In this document: positions 1 to 7,416 of the stretch, in pieces
How positions within the stretch are numbered: position 1 is the first letter of the stretch
Layout of the letters: every line of letters begins with the position of its first letter
Origin: an uncultured Dorea sp.
Lineage (GTDB): Bacteria > Bacillota > Clostridia > Lachnospirales > Lachnospiraceae
Direction of reading: 5' to 3'
Length of the DNA: 16,516 nt
Assembly: GCA_934307335.1 (NCBI GenBank)
Contig: CAKRCL010000039.1
Span: forward strand, 1 to 16,516
Notes under the pieces: model-generated
What the model was told of the DNA's origin: nothing
Database searches by the model: none
Seen by the model: only the letters and a program-made list of their open reading frames with translations
Made by a program: the position numbers and the translations under genes

Positions 1-1073
1 GCCTTGTACTGCTTGTATTTGCATTATCTGTAATTGGTGTTATGGTTGTTGGAAGCGCCAAAGCCTCTGTTCAGAACAAACAGATCTTTGGTGTCTGTAT
101 CGGATTCATCCTTATGATCATTGTATCACTGGTTGATTATATATGGATTCTCAACTTCTACTGGATCATCTATGCAGTTGCTATTTTAAGTTTATTGTCC
201 GTGCTTATATTCGGACATTCAGCGAATGGTGCCAAAAGATGGATCGACCTTGGATTTACAACCTTCCAACCTTCCGAACTTGCAAAAATACTTTTAATTC
301 TATTTTTTGCAAGGTTTATTGCCGATCATAAAGATGATATTAATGATGTAGTTACATTGATCAAATACGCCATTCTTGCGGGAATCCCGCTGGCACTTAT
401 TTTAGTTGAACCAAATCTTTCAACCACAATCTGTACTGCACTTGTCATCTGCCTTCTGATTTATATTGGTGGACTGAGCTATAAATTTATTGGAACCGTA
501 CTTATTATATTAATTCCGGTTGCGATCATATTTTTAAGTATAGCTGTACAGCCAAATCAACCTTTCCTGAAAGGTTATCAGCAGAAGCGTATCCTTGCCT
601 TTTTGGAACCTGAAAAATACGCAAGTGATGAAGCTTATCAGCAGAATAACTCTGAAATGGCAATTGGTTCCGGCCAGTTGACCGGTAAAGGGCTAAATAA
701 TAACACAACCACCTCTGTAAAAAACGGAAATTACATTTCTGAGCCACAGACTGACTTTATTTTTGCGATCATAGGAGAAGAGCTTGGTTTCATTGGATGT
801 TGTATTATTATTGCGTTATTGTTACTTGTTGTGATACAATGTATTTTGATAGGAATGCGATCGCGGGATTTTGCCGGCAAAATAATATGCAGCGGAGTCG
901 GAGGACTGATCGGATTCCAAAGTTTTATTAACATCGGCGTAGCAACAAATATGATTCCAAACACAGGTGTCCCATTACCATTTATCAGTTATGGTCTGAC
1001 ATCCCTTGTAAGCTTATATATCGGAATTGGATTTGTATTAAATGTCGGATTACAACAAAAAAAATATCAATAA
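1..1073 (+). CDS. rodA: RodA/FtsW-type peptidoglycan glycosyltransferase (SEDS family), 5' end cut by window
   Basis: Polytopic membrane protein of the SEDS family, which polymerises glycan strands from lipid II together with a class B penicillin-binding protein. The frame is open from position 3, so the true start lies upstream; the ATG at 42 falls inside the first membrane segment. SEDS signatures are visible: NGAKRWIDLG followed by FQPSELAK after the second or third helix, then an extracellular segment with AIGSGQLTGKG, the TDFIFAIIGEELG motif that carries the catalytic Asp, and the C-terminal NTGVPLPFISYG motif. RodA is preferred over FtsW because of the long IGSG...GKG to TDFIFA loop and because mgsA follows directly, an order I associate with the clostridial rod-shape/Min region. 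FtsW or SpoVE cannot be fully excluded from a truncated protein. The stop at 1071-1073 overlaps the ribosome site of the next gene. Confidence 0.85.
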   Translation, partial: LVLLVFALSVIGVMVVGSAKASVQNKQIFGVCIGFILMIIVSLVDYIWILNFYWIIYAVAILSLLSVLIFGHSANGAKRWIDLGFTTFQPSELAKILLILFFARFIADHKDDINDVVTLIKYAILAGIPLALILVEPNLSTTICTALVICLLIYIGGLSYKFIGTVLIILIPVAIIFLSIAVQPNQPFLKGYQQKRILAFLEPEKYASDEAYQQNNSEMAIGSGQLTGKGLNNNTTTSVKNGNYISEPQTDFIFAIIGEELGFIGCCIIIALLLLVVIQCILIGMRSRDFAGKIICSGVGGLIGFQSFINIGVATNMIPNTGVPLPFISYGLTSLVSLYIGIGFVLNVGLQQKKYQ

Positions 1074-1086
1074 AGGAGTGAACGCA

Positions 1087-1482
1087 ATGAATATAGGTCT
1101 TGTCGCTCATGATTCAAAGAAAACTTTAATGCAGAACTTTTGTATTGCCTATCGTGGAATTCTGAGTAAACATGAACTTTATGCTACTGGAACAACAGGA
1201 AGACTTATCGAAGAGGTTACGAATCTGAATGTTCACAAATATCTTGCCGGTCCACTTGGTGGAAAAGAGCAGCTTGGAGCTCAAATTGCTCAAAATGATA
1301 TTGATGCATTGATTTTTTTAAGAGAACCTATGAATCCAAAACCTCATGAACCGGAAGTGAATGATTTATTCCGTCTATGTGATACTTACAATATTCCAAT
1401 GGCAACAAATCTTGCAACCGCTGAGCTGATTATTTTAGCAATTGACAGAGGAGATTTAGACTGGCGTGAAATGTACAGATAG
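1087..1482 (+). CDS. mgsA: methylglyoxal synthase homologue with altered catalytic position
   Basis: Protein of 131 residues, the usual size of MgsA, which converts dihydroxyacetone phosphate to methylglyoxal and phosphate in the cytosol as a bypass of lower glycolysis. Family blocks are present: VAHDSKK at residues 6-12 (His and Asp of the active site), ATGTTG (phosphate binding), GPLGG, PHEPEV (the conserved His) and ATNLATAE. Aligned with E. coli and B. subtilis MgsA as I recall them, the position of catalytic Asp71 (GGDQQ) is Lys here (GGKEQ, codon 1264-1266). The positions of Asp91 and Asp101 are both Glu. Overall membership is clear; activity is uncertain. The ATG at 1087 is chosen over an in-frame ATG at 1042 because AAAGGAG lies at 1072-1078 and it matches the family N-terminus. 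It follows rodA by 13 nt and overlaps the next gene, so the three are probably cotranscribed. Confidence 0.88.
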   Translation: MNIGLVAHDSKKTLMQNFCIAYRGILSKHELYATGTTGRLIEEVTNLNVHKYLAGPLGGKEQLGAQIAQNDIDALIFLREPMNPKPHEPEVNDLFRLCDTYNIPMATNLATAELIILAIDRGDLDWREMYR

Positions 1483-2563
1483 TTCATCGAAAACTCAAAG
1501 AAAAAAAACAACGAATAAAAGAAAAATAAGAAACAGATGGGTCAAAATCCTATCTGTTATTCTTATGGTACAGTGTATTTTAGCTACCGGTATCTACGTA
1601 AAAGAGAATCAAAAACCAGAAACTTTAGTCAAAGATTATGAAGTTTCAAATTATAAAAAAACTTTGTATCAGGGACATTTATTTGCAGAACAACTGTGTA
1701 CATCATCAGAAGACATTCCGTTATCTGTTAAATCTTCCGATACTAGTTCCGACTCAGTTCCCGAAAATGCTTCTGCTGTCGGCAATCCACTTGGCTTTGA
1801 ACCAGAGTCCGTACATGCAGTAGGACTTTTTGATATAAAAGATGCAACGACGGATTGTGCATATAATATACATAAGAAACTATATCCGGCAAGTACAACT
1901 AAGATTCTCACTGCACTTGTCGCATTGGAAAATGGTAATCTTACAGATACGGTTACTGTATCGGCCGAAGCAGATTCTGCTAATTTTGCGGCAGATGAAC
2001 AGACTTGTGGTATCAAAGCAGGAGACCAGCTTACACTGGAAGATCTTTTAAATGGCCTGCTATTATATTCTGGTAATGATAATGCTGTTGCAATCGCAGA
2101 TCACATTGCAGGAAATACAAAAAAATTTGCTGAAATGATGAATGCAGAAGCTCAAAAGCTCATGGCTACAAACAGTCATTTTGTAAATCCAAGTGGTCTT
2201 CACGATGATAATCATTATACGACTGCTTATGATTTATATCTGATTTTTAATGAATGCATCAAACATGAAGAATTTGTCAAAATCATTAATTCCAGTTCTT
2301 ATACAGCACACATAACAGGTGCTGACGGAACGAAACGAGACATAAAATGGGAACCGACAAATTACTATGCAAAAGGAGAAGCTACACCTCCGGATAAGGT
2401 CACAATTATCGGTGGAAAAACCGGTACAACAAAGGCTGCAGGAAACTGTCTGATTTTGCTGACAAATGACTCATCCGGAAATCCATATATATCTATTATT
2501 ATGGGTGCGCAGTCAAAACCTCTTCTTTATCAGGATATGACATCCATGCTTAATAAGCTTTAA
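1466..2563 (+). CDS. membrane-anchored D-alanyl-D-alanine carboxypeptidase (peptidase S11)
   Basis: Penicillin-binding protein of the S11 family, expected to remove the terminal D-Ala from peptidoglycan stem peptides outside the membrane. All three active-site motifs are present in order: STTK (Ser143, Lys146), SGN (202-204) and KTG (318-320). The N-terminus is a basic stretch (residues 9-26) followed by one hydrophobic segment (about 27-44), so the protein is probably N-terminally anchored; a Ser/Asp-rich linker (about 79-105) precedes the enzyme domain. The C-terminal beta-rich domain and amphipathic tail of PBP5/DacA are absent; the protein ends soon after the KTG domain. The start is GTG at 1466, inside the last codons of mgsA (17-nt overlap), with AGAGGAG at 1447-1453. 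A later Met within the hydrophobic segment would destroy the anchor. The 365-residue length fits DacF/VanY-like clostridial members. Confidence 0.88.
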   Translation: MKCTDSSSKTQRKKTTNKRKIRNRWVKILSVILMVQCILATGIYVKENQKPETLVKDYEVSNYKKTLYQGHLFAEQLCTSSEDIPLSVKSSDTSSDSVPENASAVGNPLGFEPESVHAVGLFDIKDATTDCAYNIHKKLYPASTTKILTALVALENGNLTDTVTVSAEADSANFAADEQTCGIKAGDQLTLEDLLNGLLLYSGNDNAVAIADHIAGNTKKFAEMMNAEAQKLMATNSHFVNPSGLHDDNHYTTAYDLYLIFNECIKHEEFVKIINSSSYTAHITGADGTKRDIKWEPTNYYAKGEATPPDKVTIIGGKTGTTKAAGNCLILLTNDSSGNPYISIIMGAQSKPLLYQDMTSMLNKL

Positions 2564-2613
2564 ATCAGGTAGTTCTTTTTAAGACTACCATCGAATTGGA
2601 AATGTATGACTGA

Positions 2614-2650
2614 AATATAAGGGGTATCCACAGAAGATACCCCTTATATT
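2614..2650. terminator. hairpin between convergent carboxypeptidase and DUF378 genes
   Basis: Perfect 15-bp inverted repeat: AATATAAGGGGTATC at 2614-2628 and its complement at 2636-2650, with a 7-nt loop. It lies 50 nt after the carboxypeptidase stop, and its right arm overlaps the last bases of the convergent DUF378 gene. The stem is GC-rich at the tip and AU-rich at the base, but neither side has a long T-run, so it may be a weak bidirectional terminator. A weaker stem (GGTAGT 2569-2574 with ACTACC 2584-2589) lies just upstream. Confidence 0.65.
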
Positions 2651-2861
2651 ATGAATGCATATCTGCAATATCTTTCATACGTCCATACAGACTGATTAGA
2701 TAAAGTCCGCAGATTCCCACGATTGTATAGATAAACCTGGATAACCAAGACAGATTTCCAAACAAGAAAGCAACCAGGTCAAACCGAAATATACCTACAA
2801 GTAACCAATTGACAGCTCCGATAATTACAATTGTAAGAGCTGTATTATCAAACCATTTCAT
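2649..2861 (-). CDS. small DUF378 membrane protein (YuzA-like)
   Basis: Protein of 70 residues with two hydrophobic segments, about residues 8-30 and 36-58, separated by a short loop. The arrangement around ALTIVIIGAVNWLLVGIF and VGICGLYLISLY matches the DUF378 family (B. subtilis YuzA type), small two-helix membrane proteins of unknown function. The start at 2861 is chosen over ATGs further upstream because AAAAGGAGGAAT precedes it at the right distance and the family begins with this short hydrophilic N-terminus. It is monocistronic, divergent from the radical SAM gene (72 nt between starts), and convergent with the carboxypeptidase. Its role cannot be inferred from its neighbours. Confidence 0.8.
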   Translation of the reverse strand: MKWFDNTALTIVIIGAVNWLLVGIFRFDLVAFLFGNLSWLSRFIYTIVGICGLYLISLYGRMKDIADMHS

Positions 2862-2874
2862 ACAAATTCCTCCT

Positions 2875-2902
2875 TTTTGTACTGTTTGTAGCATGTACAA
2901 AA
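2875..2902. promoter_or_regulatory. inverted repeat in the divergent DUF378/radical SAM region
   Basis: TTTTGTAC at 2875-2882 and GTACAAAA at 2895-2902 form an 8-bp inverted repeat with a 12-nt centre, about 1.7 helical turns centre to centre. It sits in the 72-nt region between divergent starts, where both promoters must lie. The symmetry and position suit an operator, but no regulator is identified and AT-rich repeats can arise by chance. Confidence 0.3.
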
Positions 2903-2933
2903 TAATTTAAATTTATACAAAAGGATCCGAAAT

Positions 2934-3890
2934 ATGTACTATTATCGATATTCAGATTATTTAAAACAGAAATATCATGAAAAAATCTATAAGCTTCCGG
3001 TTAATCTTCCGGTCACATGTCCTAATCGAATAAATGGCGCACATGGCTGTGATTTTTGTGCAGAACAAGGAACTGGATTTGAATCTTTAAATCAACACAT
3101 TTCCGTAACTGAGCAATTAAAATTGACCAGAGAGAAGATTGAAAAAAAATACCATGCACATAAATTTATAGCTTATTTTCAAAATTATACAAACACATTT
3201 CTTCCTCTTTACCAATTTGAACAATTTATTCTTGAAGCAGCATCATTCCCGGATATTGTAGAAATTGCTATCTCTACAAGACCTGACTGTATTCGATCAG
3301 ACTATTTGGATTTTCTGAATCAGATACATTTGAAATATCATGTAAATATTACGATTGAACTTGGACTTCAGACTGTAAATTACCATACATTAAATCAAAT
3401 CCATCGTGGACACACACTTGCTGAATTTATTGATACTATGTGGATGCTCAGAAATTATAATTTTGACACTTGCGTTCATATGATTCTGAATTTACCCGGA
3501 GATGATATGGATGATGTGATTGAGTCTGCAAAAATATTGTCTGCCCTTCATATATCAACCGTAAAACTTCATTCTTTGTATATTGCTAAAAACACACGGT
3601 TGTGTGAGGCGTATGAAAATGGTACAATAGCTCTGTGTTCAAAAGAAGAATATATAGATCGTGCTATCACATTTTTAGAATATTTAAATCCTGAAATTGC
3701 TATTGAACGTCTATTCAGTCGTATTCCCGAAAAGGATGCCGTATTTTGCAACTGGCAGACTAGCTGGTGGAAATTAAAAGACGAACTTATAGAAAAAATG
3801 CAGGAAAAAAATAGCTTTCAAGGGAAAAAATATCACTATCTGCACGGAGTTGCATTGAACGATATAGATTCAAACGAAATGAGCACTTAA
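2934..3890 (+). CDS. TIGR01212 family radical SAM protein (YtqA/YhcC-like)
   Basis: Protein of 318 residues with the architecture of the YhcC/YtqA (TIGR01212) family of Elp3-like radical SAM proteins; B. subtilis YtqA is the closest named relative I recognise. The iron-sulfur cluster motif is Cys29, Cys39, Cys42 (CPNRINGAHGCDFC). Other family blocks follow: YFQNYTNTF, ISTRPDC, ELGLQT, HRGH, HMILNLPGDD and KLHSLYIAKNTRL. Family members are thought to act in RNA or metabolite modification, but the substrate of this one cannot be told from sequence. The Cys29-Cys39 spacing is two residues shorter than in YtqA as I recall it. The ATG at 2934 has only a weak AAAGGA upstream. It lies 41 nt before the HlyD-like gene on the same strand, so it may head that operon. 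Confidence 0.85.
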   Translation: MYYYRYSDYLKQKYHEKIYKLPVNLPVTCPNRINGAHGCDFCAEQGTGFESLNQHISVTEQLKLTREKIEKKYHAHKFIAYFQNYTNTFLPLYQFEQFILEAASFPDIVEIAISTRPDCIRSDYLDFLNQIHLKYHVNITIELGLQTVNYHTLNQIHRGHTLAEFIDTMWMLRNYNFDTCVHMILNLPGDDMDDVIESAKILSALHISTVKLHSLYIAKNTRLCEAYENGTIALCSKEEYIDRAITFLEYLNPEIAIERLFSRIPEKDAVFCNWQTSWWKLKDELIEKMQEKNSFQGKKYHYLHGVALNDIDSNEMST

Positions 3891-3916
3891 TAATTTTCAA
3901 CAACCGAAAACAGGCG

Positions 3917-3934
3917 AAAAGGAGGCCGACGTTG
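3917..3934 (+). promoter_or_regulatory. strong ribosome binding site deciding a TTG start
   Basis: AAAAGGAGG at 3917-3925 followed six nucleotides later by TTG at 3932. No ATG or GTG near this site gives the full N-terminal cytoplasmic tail and membrane segment. The same layout recurs before the pseudouridine synthase gene at 7891-7906. Confidence 0.75.
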
Positions 3935-5308
3935 ACAGATAAACATTCTACAAATATTACTGTATTTCGAAAAAAATGGAATATCAATATCGGAATTATT
4001 ATCTTCGGAGTCGTATTTATATATCTGATTGTCACTGTATTGATGTATCTGACAAGTAATCACATTTCTTCATATGAAGTCAGGGAAGGAACCATATTGA
4101 AAGATAATGCATATACCGGGCTGGCAATTCGAGATGAAGAAGTGATTCCTGCTGATCAATCCGGATATGTGAATTATTTTGTAACAGAGACAAGCAAAGT
4201 GGGGGCAAAAACAAAAGTTTATTCTCTGTCTCCAAAACAATTAGAATTTGATGACAGTTCATCTTCCGACTCACAAGAATTAACAGCTGAAGAACGTGAC
4301 TCTATTTATCTTAAGACACAATCTTTCAGCGAAAATTATAACAGTAATTCTTTTAGTGATATTTATACTTTAAAAGATGATATTTCATCTGTTCTTGAGA
4401 GTAAATCCACTCAAAGTCGTCAGGTTCAACTAGAAGAGATGATTTCTTCCGGAACCAATGGCCTCCAGGTATTTAACGCACAATCTGATGGGGTGATTCT
4501 TTATTCTACAGATGGATATGAAGATTTGACTGTCAGTGATGTGACTGCAGACATGTTATCAAAAAAAGATTATAACTCCGTCAGTTTAAAAAACAACTCA
4601 AAGGTTAATTCCGGCGATATTGTTTATAAGCTTGTTAAAAATGATGACTGGTCTTTAGTTATTCCTTTGGATAATGACACAGCAAAAAATCTTGCAGATA
4701 CAAAAAGTGTAAAAGTAAAGTTTACAAAAGATCAAGTTACAGAACGCGCTTCATTTAAAGTATACAGTACAAAAAATACTAACCTTGGTATTTTAACATT
4801 TCGTACATCGATGGTTCGTTATGCCAAAGAACGATATCTGGATGTCGAATTAATTCTCGAAGATGAATCCGGGTTAAAAATCCCAAAATCTTCCGTTACC
4901 AAAAAAGATTTTTATCTTGTACCAGAGAATTATCTGACTCAGGGTGGTAACAGTAAAGAAACAGGCGTACTAATTGACAACGGCTCAAATGATGCACAAT
5001 TCAAAAAAGTCGATGTCTATTACCGCGATATGGAAACCGGCATGGTCTATCTGGATCCGAACGCATTTGACAAAAATACAACTTTAATAAAACCGAACTC
5101 AACAGAGACATACAAACTTAAAAAAACAAAATCTCTTCAAGGCGTTTATAATATCAATAAAGGGTATGCTGTATTCAAACAAATTCGTATTTTATGTGAA
5201 AGTGATGAATATTATATCGTCGAATCCGGTAATGATTATGGACTATCTAATTATGATCATATAGCCCTTGTTGGAAAAGATGTAAATGAAAATGATATTG
5301 TATATTAA
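3932..5308 (+). CDS. membrane-anchored HlyD/RND-adaptor-like protein in a division cluster
   Basis: Protein of 458 residues of the type usually labelled 'HlyD family efflux transporter periplasmic adaptor subunit'. One membrane segment (about residues 20-40) follows a short basic cytoplasmic tail. Outside lies a barrel-sandwich-like half (about 48-100), a polar, probably helical middle (about 105-160), the second half of the lipoyl-like fold from DGVILYSTDG, and a beta-barrel-like C-terminal part. No RND, ABC or outer-membrane partner is nearby, and a Gram-positive cell has no classical periplasm, so export is doubtful. It sits directly before yggS-sepF-ylmH, and I recall related genes in this place in other Clostridia, which suggests an envelope or division role; that is inference. 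The start is TTG 3932. The stop overlaps the ribosome site of yggS. Confidence 0.7.
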   Translation: MTDKHSTNITVFRKKWNINIGIIIFGVVFIYLIVTVLMYLTSNHISSYEVREGTILKDNAYTGLAIRDEEVIPADQSGYVNYFVTETSKVGAKTKVYSLSPKQLEFDDSSSSDSQELTAEERDSIYLKTQSFSENYNSNSFSDIYTLKDDISSVLESKSTQSRQVQLEEMISSGTNGLQVFNAQSDGVILYSTDGYEDLTVSDVTADMLSKKDYNSVSLKNNSKVNSGDIVYKLVKNDDWSLVIPLDNDTAKNLADTKSVKVKFTKDQVTERASFKVYSTKNTNLGILTFRTSMVRYAKERYLDVELILEDESGLKIPKSSVTKKDFYLVPENYLTQGGNSKETGVLIDNGSNDAQFKKVDVYYRDMETGMVYLDPNAFDKNTTLIKPNSTETYKLKKTKSLQGVYNINKGYAVFKQIRILCESDEYYIVESGNDYGLSNYDHIALVGKDVNENDIVY

Positions 5309-5321
5309 GGAGCTGATACAA

Positions 5322-6026
5322 ATGTTAAAAGAAAATCTGGAAAATGTTGAGAAAAAAATTCAAGCTGCCTGTGACAGATGTGGCCGCGATAGAAGTGAAG
5401 TCACACTGATTGCAGTTAGCAAGACAAAACCTGTAGAGATGTTACAAGAAGCTTATGATCTTGGAATCCGGCTTTTCGGTGAAAATAAAGTACAAGAAAT
5501 CATGGATAAATCTGAAGTGCTTCCAGATGATATCCACTGGCATATGATTGGACATTTACAACGCAACAAAATTAAATATATTATTGACAAAGTTGATTTG
5601 ATCCATTCCGTTGACAGTCTGCGACTCGCAGAAGCTATTGAAAAAGAAGCTGCTAAGAAAAATCTTACTGTTAAAGTATTAATTGAAGTGAATGTCGGAA
5701 GAGAAGAAAGTAAATTTGGATTTCTTCCAGAAGAGTTAGATAATTTCGTAGAACAGGCTTCTAAATTCACACATATCCAGTTTATGGGACTTATGACAAG
5801 CGCGCCATTTGTTGAAAATCCAGAAGATAACAGACCAATTTTCGCGGAATTACGTAAATTATCTGTTGACATAGCGAAGAAAAACGCCCATAATATGTCT
5901 ATGAGTATACTTTCTATGGGTATGACCAATGATTATGAAGTTGCAATCGAAGAAGGTTCAACAATGGTTCGTGTAGGAACAGCTATTTTTGGTGCCCGCA
6001 ATTATGCTCAAACAAACGTAAGATAG
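5322..6026 (+). CDS. ylmE: YggS/YlmE family pyridoxal-phosphate homeostasis protein
   Basis: Protein of 234 residues, standard for the PLPBP family (YggS, ProSC, B. subtilis YlmE). These are single-domain alanine-racemase-fold proteins that bind pyridoxal 5'-phosphate and balance vitamin B6 and amino-acid pools without known catalysis. The PLP lysine is Lys34 in AVSKTKP. Further blocks are LFGENKVQE, WHMIGHLQRNK, HSVDS, IEVNVGREESKFG, FMGLMTSAP, LSMGMTNDYEVAIEEGST and VRVGTAIFGAR, the last groups binding the phosphate. The start is ATG 5322 with AAGGAG at 5307-5312; an in-frame ATG at 5286 lies inside the previous gene and lacks a site. The position immediately before sepF matches the ylmE-sepF order of Firmicutes. 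Confidence 0.93.
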   Translation: MLKENLENVEKKIQAACDRCGRDRSEVTLIAVSKTKPVEMLQEAYDLGIRLFGENKVQEIMDKSEVLPDDIHWHMIGHLQRNKIKYIIDKVDLIHSVDSLRLAEAIEKEAAKKNLTVKVLIEVNVGREESKFGFLPEELDNFVEQASKFTHIQFMGLMTSAPFVENPEDNRPIFAELRKLSVDIAKKNAHNMSMSILSMGMTNDYEVAIEEGSTMVRVGTAIFGARNYAQTNVR

Positions 6027-6038
6027 GAGATATTACAA

Positions 6039-6584
6039 ATGGGAGTATTAGATAAGTTTTTAGACATCATGAAGTTAAATGACGATGATGAATATGATGA
6101 TGATGACTTCTTTGATGATGATGAAGATTATGAATACGAAGAGAAGCCAAAAAAGAGTATCTTTCACCGCGAAAAGACTCATGATGATAACGACGACGAC
6201 GATTATGATCTTCCTGCAAAAACAACACAGCGTTCATCCCGTTCTAATAATAAAGTAACTCCAATGCGTCAACCTGCACGTCGAACTGGCGTGAGTATGG
6301 AAGTCTGTGTAATCAAACCGACATCCGTAGAAGATGCCAGAGAGATTACTGAAACATTATTGAGTGGACGTACTGTCATCCTGAACCTAGAAGGACTTGA
6401 TCTTGAGATCGCACAGAGAATTATTGACTTCACATCCGGTGCTACATATGCAATCAGTGGAAATCTTCAAAAAATTTCCAACTACATCTTCCTTGTCACA
6501 CCAACAAACGTTGACATTTCCGGAGATTTACAGGATTTGTTGAATACTTCTCTTGACACATCATCCATGCGTTCAAGATTTTAA
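6039..6584 (+). CDS. sepF: cell division protein SepF
   Basis: Protein of 181 residues. SepF binds the FtsZ C-terminal tail and the membrane, forming rings or arcs that anchor and align the Z ring. The N-terminal MGVLDKFLDIMKL is the amphipathic membrane-targeting helix. Residues 15-35 form an extremely acidic linker (16 of 21 are Asp or Glu) with a second acidic patch at about 49-57. A basic, Ser/Arg-rich stretch (62-83) leads to the compact C-terminal domain (about 87-165), recognised by VCVIKPTSVEDAREI, GRTVILNLEGLD, AQRIIDFTSGATYAISG and IFLVTPTNVDISGD. The ATG at 6039 is preceded by TAGGAGAT. It follows yggS by 12 nt. The ylmG gene often found after sepF is missing; ylmH follows instead. 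Confidence 0.95.
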   Translation: MGVLDKFLDIMKLNDDDEYDDDDFFDDDEDYEYEEKPKKSIFHREKTHDDNDDDDYDLPAKTTQRSSRSNNKVTPMRQPARRTGVSMEVCVIKPTSVEDAREITETLLSGRTVILNLEGLDLEIAQRIIDFTSGATYAISGNLQKISNYIFLVTPTNVDISGDLQDLLNTSLDTSSMRSRF

Positions 6585-6624
6585 GAAGCGTTCTTAGAAT
6601 TATTTATGATAATAGTGAGTGTTT

Positions 6625-7380
6625 ATGAGTAAAGAAGAACAATTATTGGAAAAGCGGCTGATTGAATTATCTAACCTTGCATTCAGCCGTGATATTGTTG
6701 TTTTTTCAGATTTCCTTAATCTGAATGAATTAAATATCCTGCATACGACCCCGAAGAATCAATTTTCTTCGAGGTACGAAACGTACGGAGGTTATAAGTT
6801 AGCAGAGCGTCAGATGGTTGCATTTCTACCTGATGCTCTTTATTATGATTACAAGTATCCTATGCAGGCTCTTAAAATTTGTCCGACAAACAAACGCTTT
6901 GCAGAAGACTTGACACACCGTGACTATCTTGGCTCTATTATGAACCTTGGAACAACACGTTCGAAAATCGGTGATATTATTTTAATCGAAGACGGTGCTA
7001 TTGTATTAGTGAAAAATGAAATTTCGGATTATATCATGAGCAATCTAACCAGGATAAAACATACAACGGTTACTGTAACAATCCAGGAAATCACTGATAT
7101 TTCGTATGAACCACATTTTGATGAGATAAAAGGAACTGTTCCTTCCATACGGCTTGATACAGTTCTCTCAGTTGCTTATCCGCTTTCTCGTAGTAAACTA
7201 ACTGCCTATATTGAAGCTGCAAAAGTTTTTGTAAATGGCAAATTGATTACCAATAATGGCTATCATCTAAAAGAAGGCGACTTGATTTCTGTACGAGGAC
7301 TTGGACGAATTGCTTATGCCGGCATTTTATCTGAAACTAAAAAAGGTCGATACTTAATTTCTTTGCGAAAGTATATATAA
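6625..7380 (+). CDS. ylmH: YlmH, S4-domain RNA-binding protein
   Basis: Protein of 251 residues of the YlmH family. In B. subtilis YlmH binds the large ribosomal subunit with a stalled peptidyl-tRNA and takes part in ribosome quality control; older work links it to division because of its place in the dcw/ylm cluster. Residues 1-165 form the N-terminal domains (blocks ERQMVAFLP, PTNKRFAEDLTHRDYLGSIMNLG, KIGDI). Residues 174-235 form the S4 domain, with RLDTVLS, SRSKLTAYIEAAKVFVNG and EGDLISVRGLGRI, ending in the typical KKGR basic tail. The start is uncertain: ATG 6625 is taken, but a GTG six bases earlier (6619) is in frame. No good AGGAGG precedes either; GTGA at 6616-6619 may serve. Confidence 0.9.
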   Translation: MSKEEQLLEKRLIELSNLAFSRDIVVFSDFLNLNELNILHTTPKNQFSSRYETYGGYKLAERQMVAFLPDALYYDYKYPMQALKICPTNKRFAEDLTHRDYLGSIMNLGTTRSKIGDIILIEDGAIVLVKNEISDYIMSNLTRIKHTTVTVTIQEITDISYEPHFDEIKGTVPSIRLDTVLSVAYPLSRSKLTAYIEAAKVFVNGKLITNNGYHLKEGDLISVRGLGRIAYAGILSETKKGRYLISLRKYI

Positions 7381-7416
7381 CACCATCAAATCCAATCAGA
7401 AAGGAAGATTACAGAT

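Noticed and set aside
1042..1086. Longer N-terminus for methylglyoxal synthase from ATG 1042
   Set aside because: It lies inside rodA without a ribosome site; ATG 1087 has AAAGGAG and the family N-terminus.
6079..6127. GAT/GAA-rich run as a DNA repeat array
   Set aside because: It is in-frame coding sequence for the acidic SepF linker, without a regular repeat unit.
6582..6596. Small hairpin TAAGAA-GCG-TTCTTA after sepF
   Set aside because: Six AT-rich pairs and no T-run; too weak for a terminator, and ylmH follows closely.
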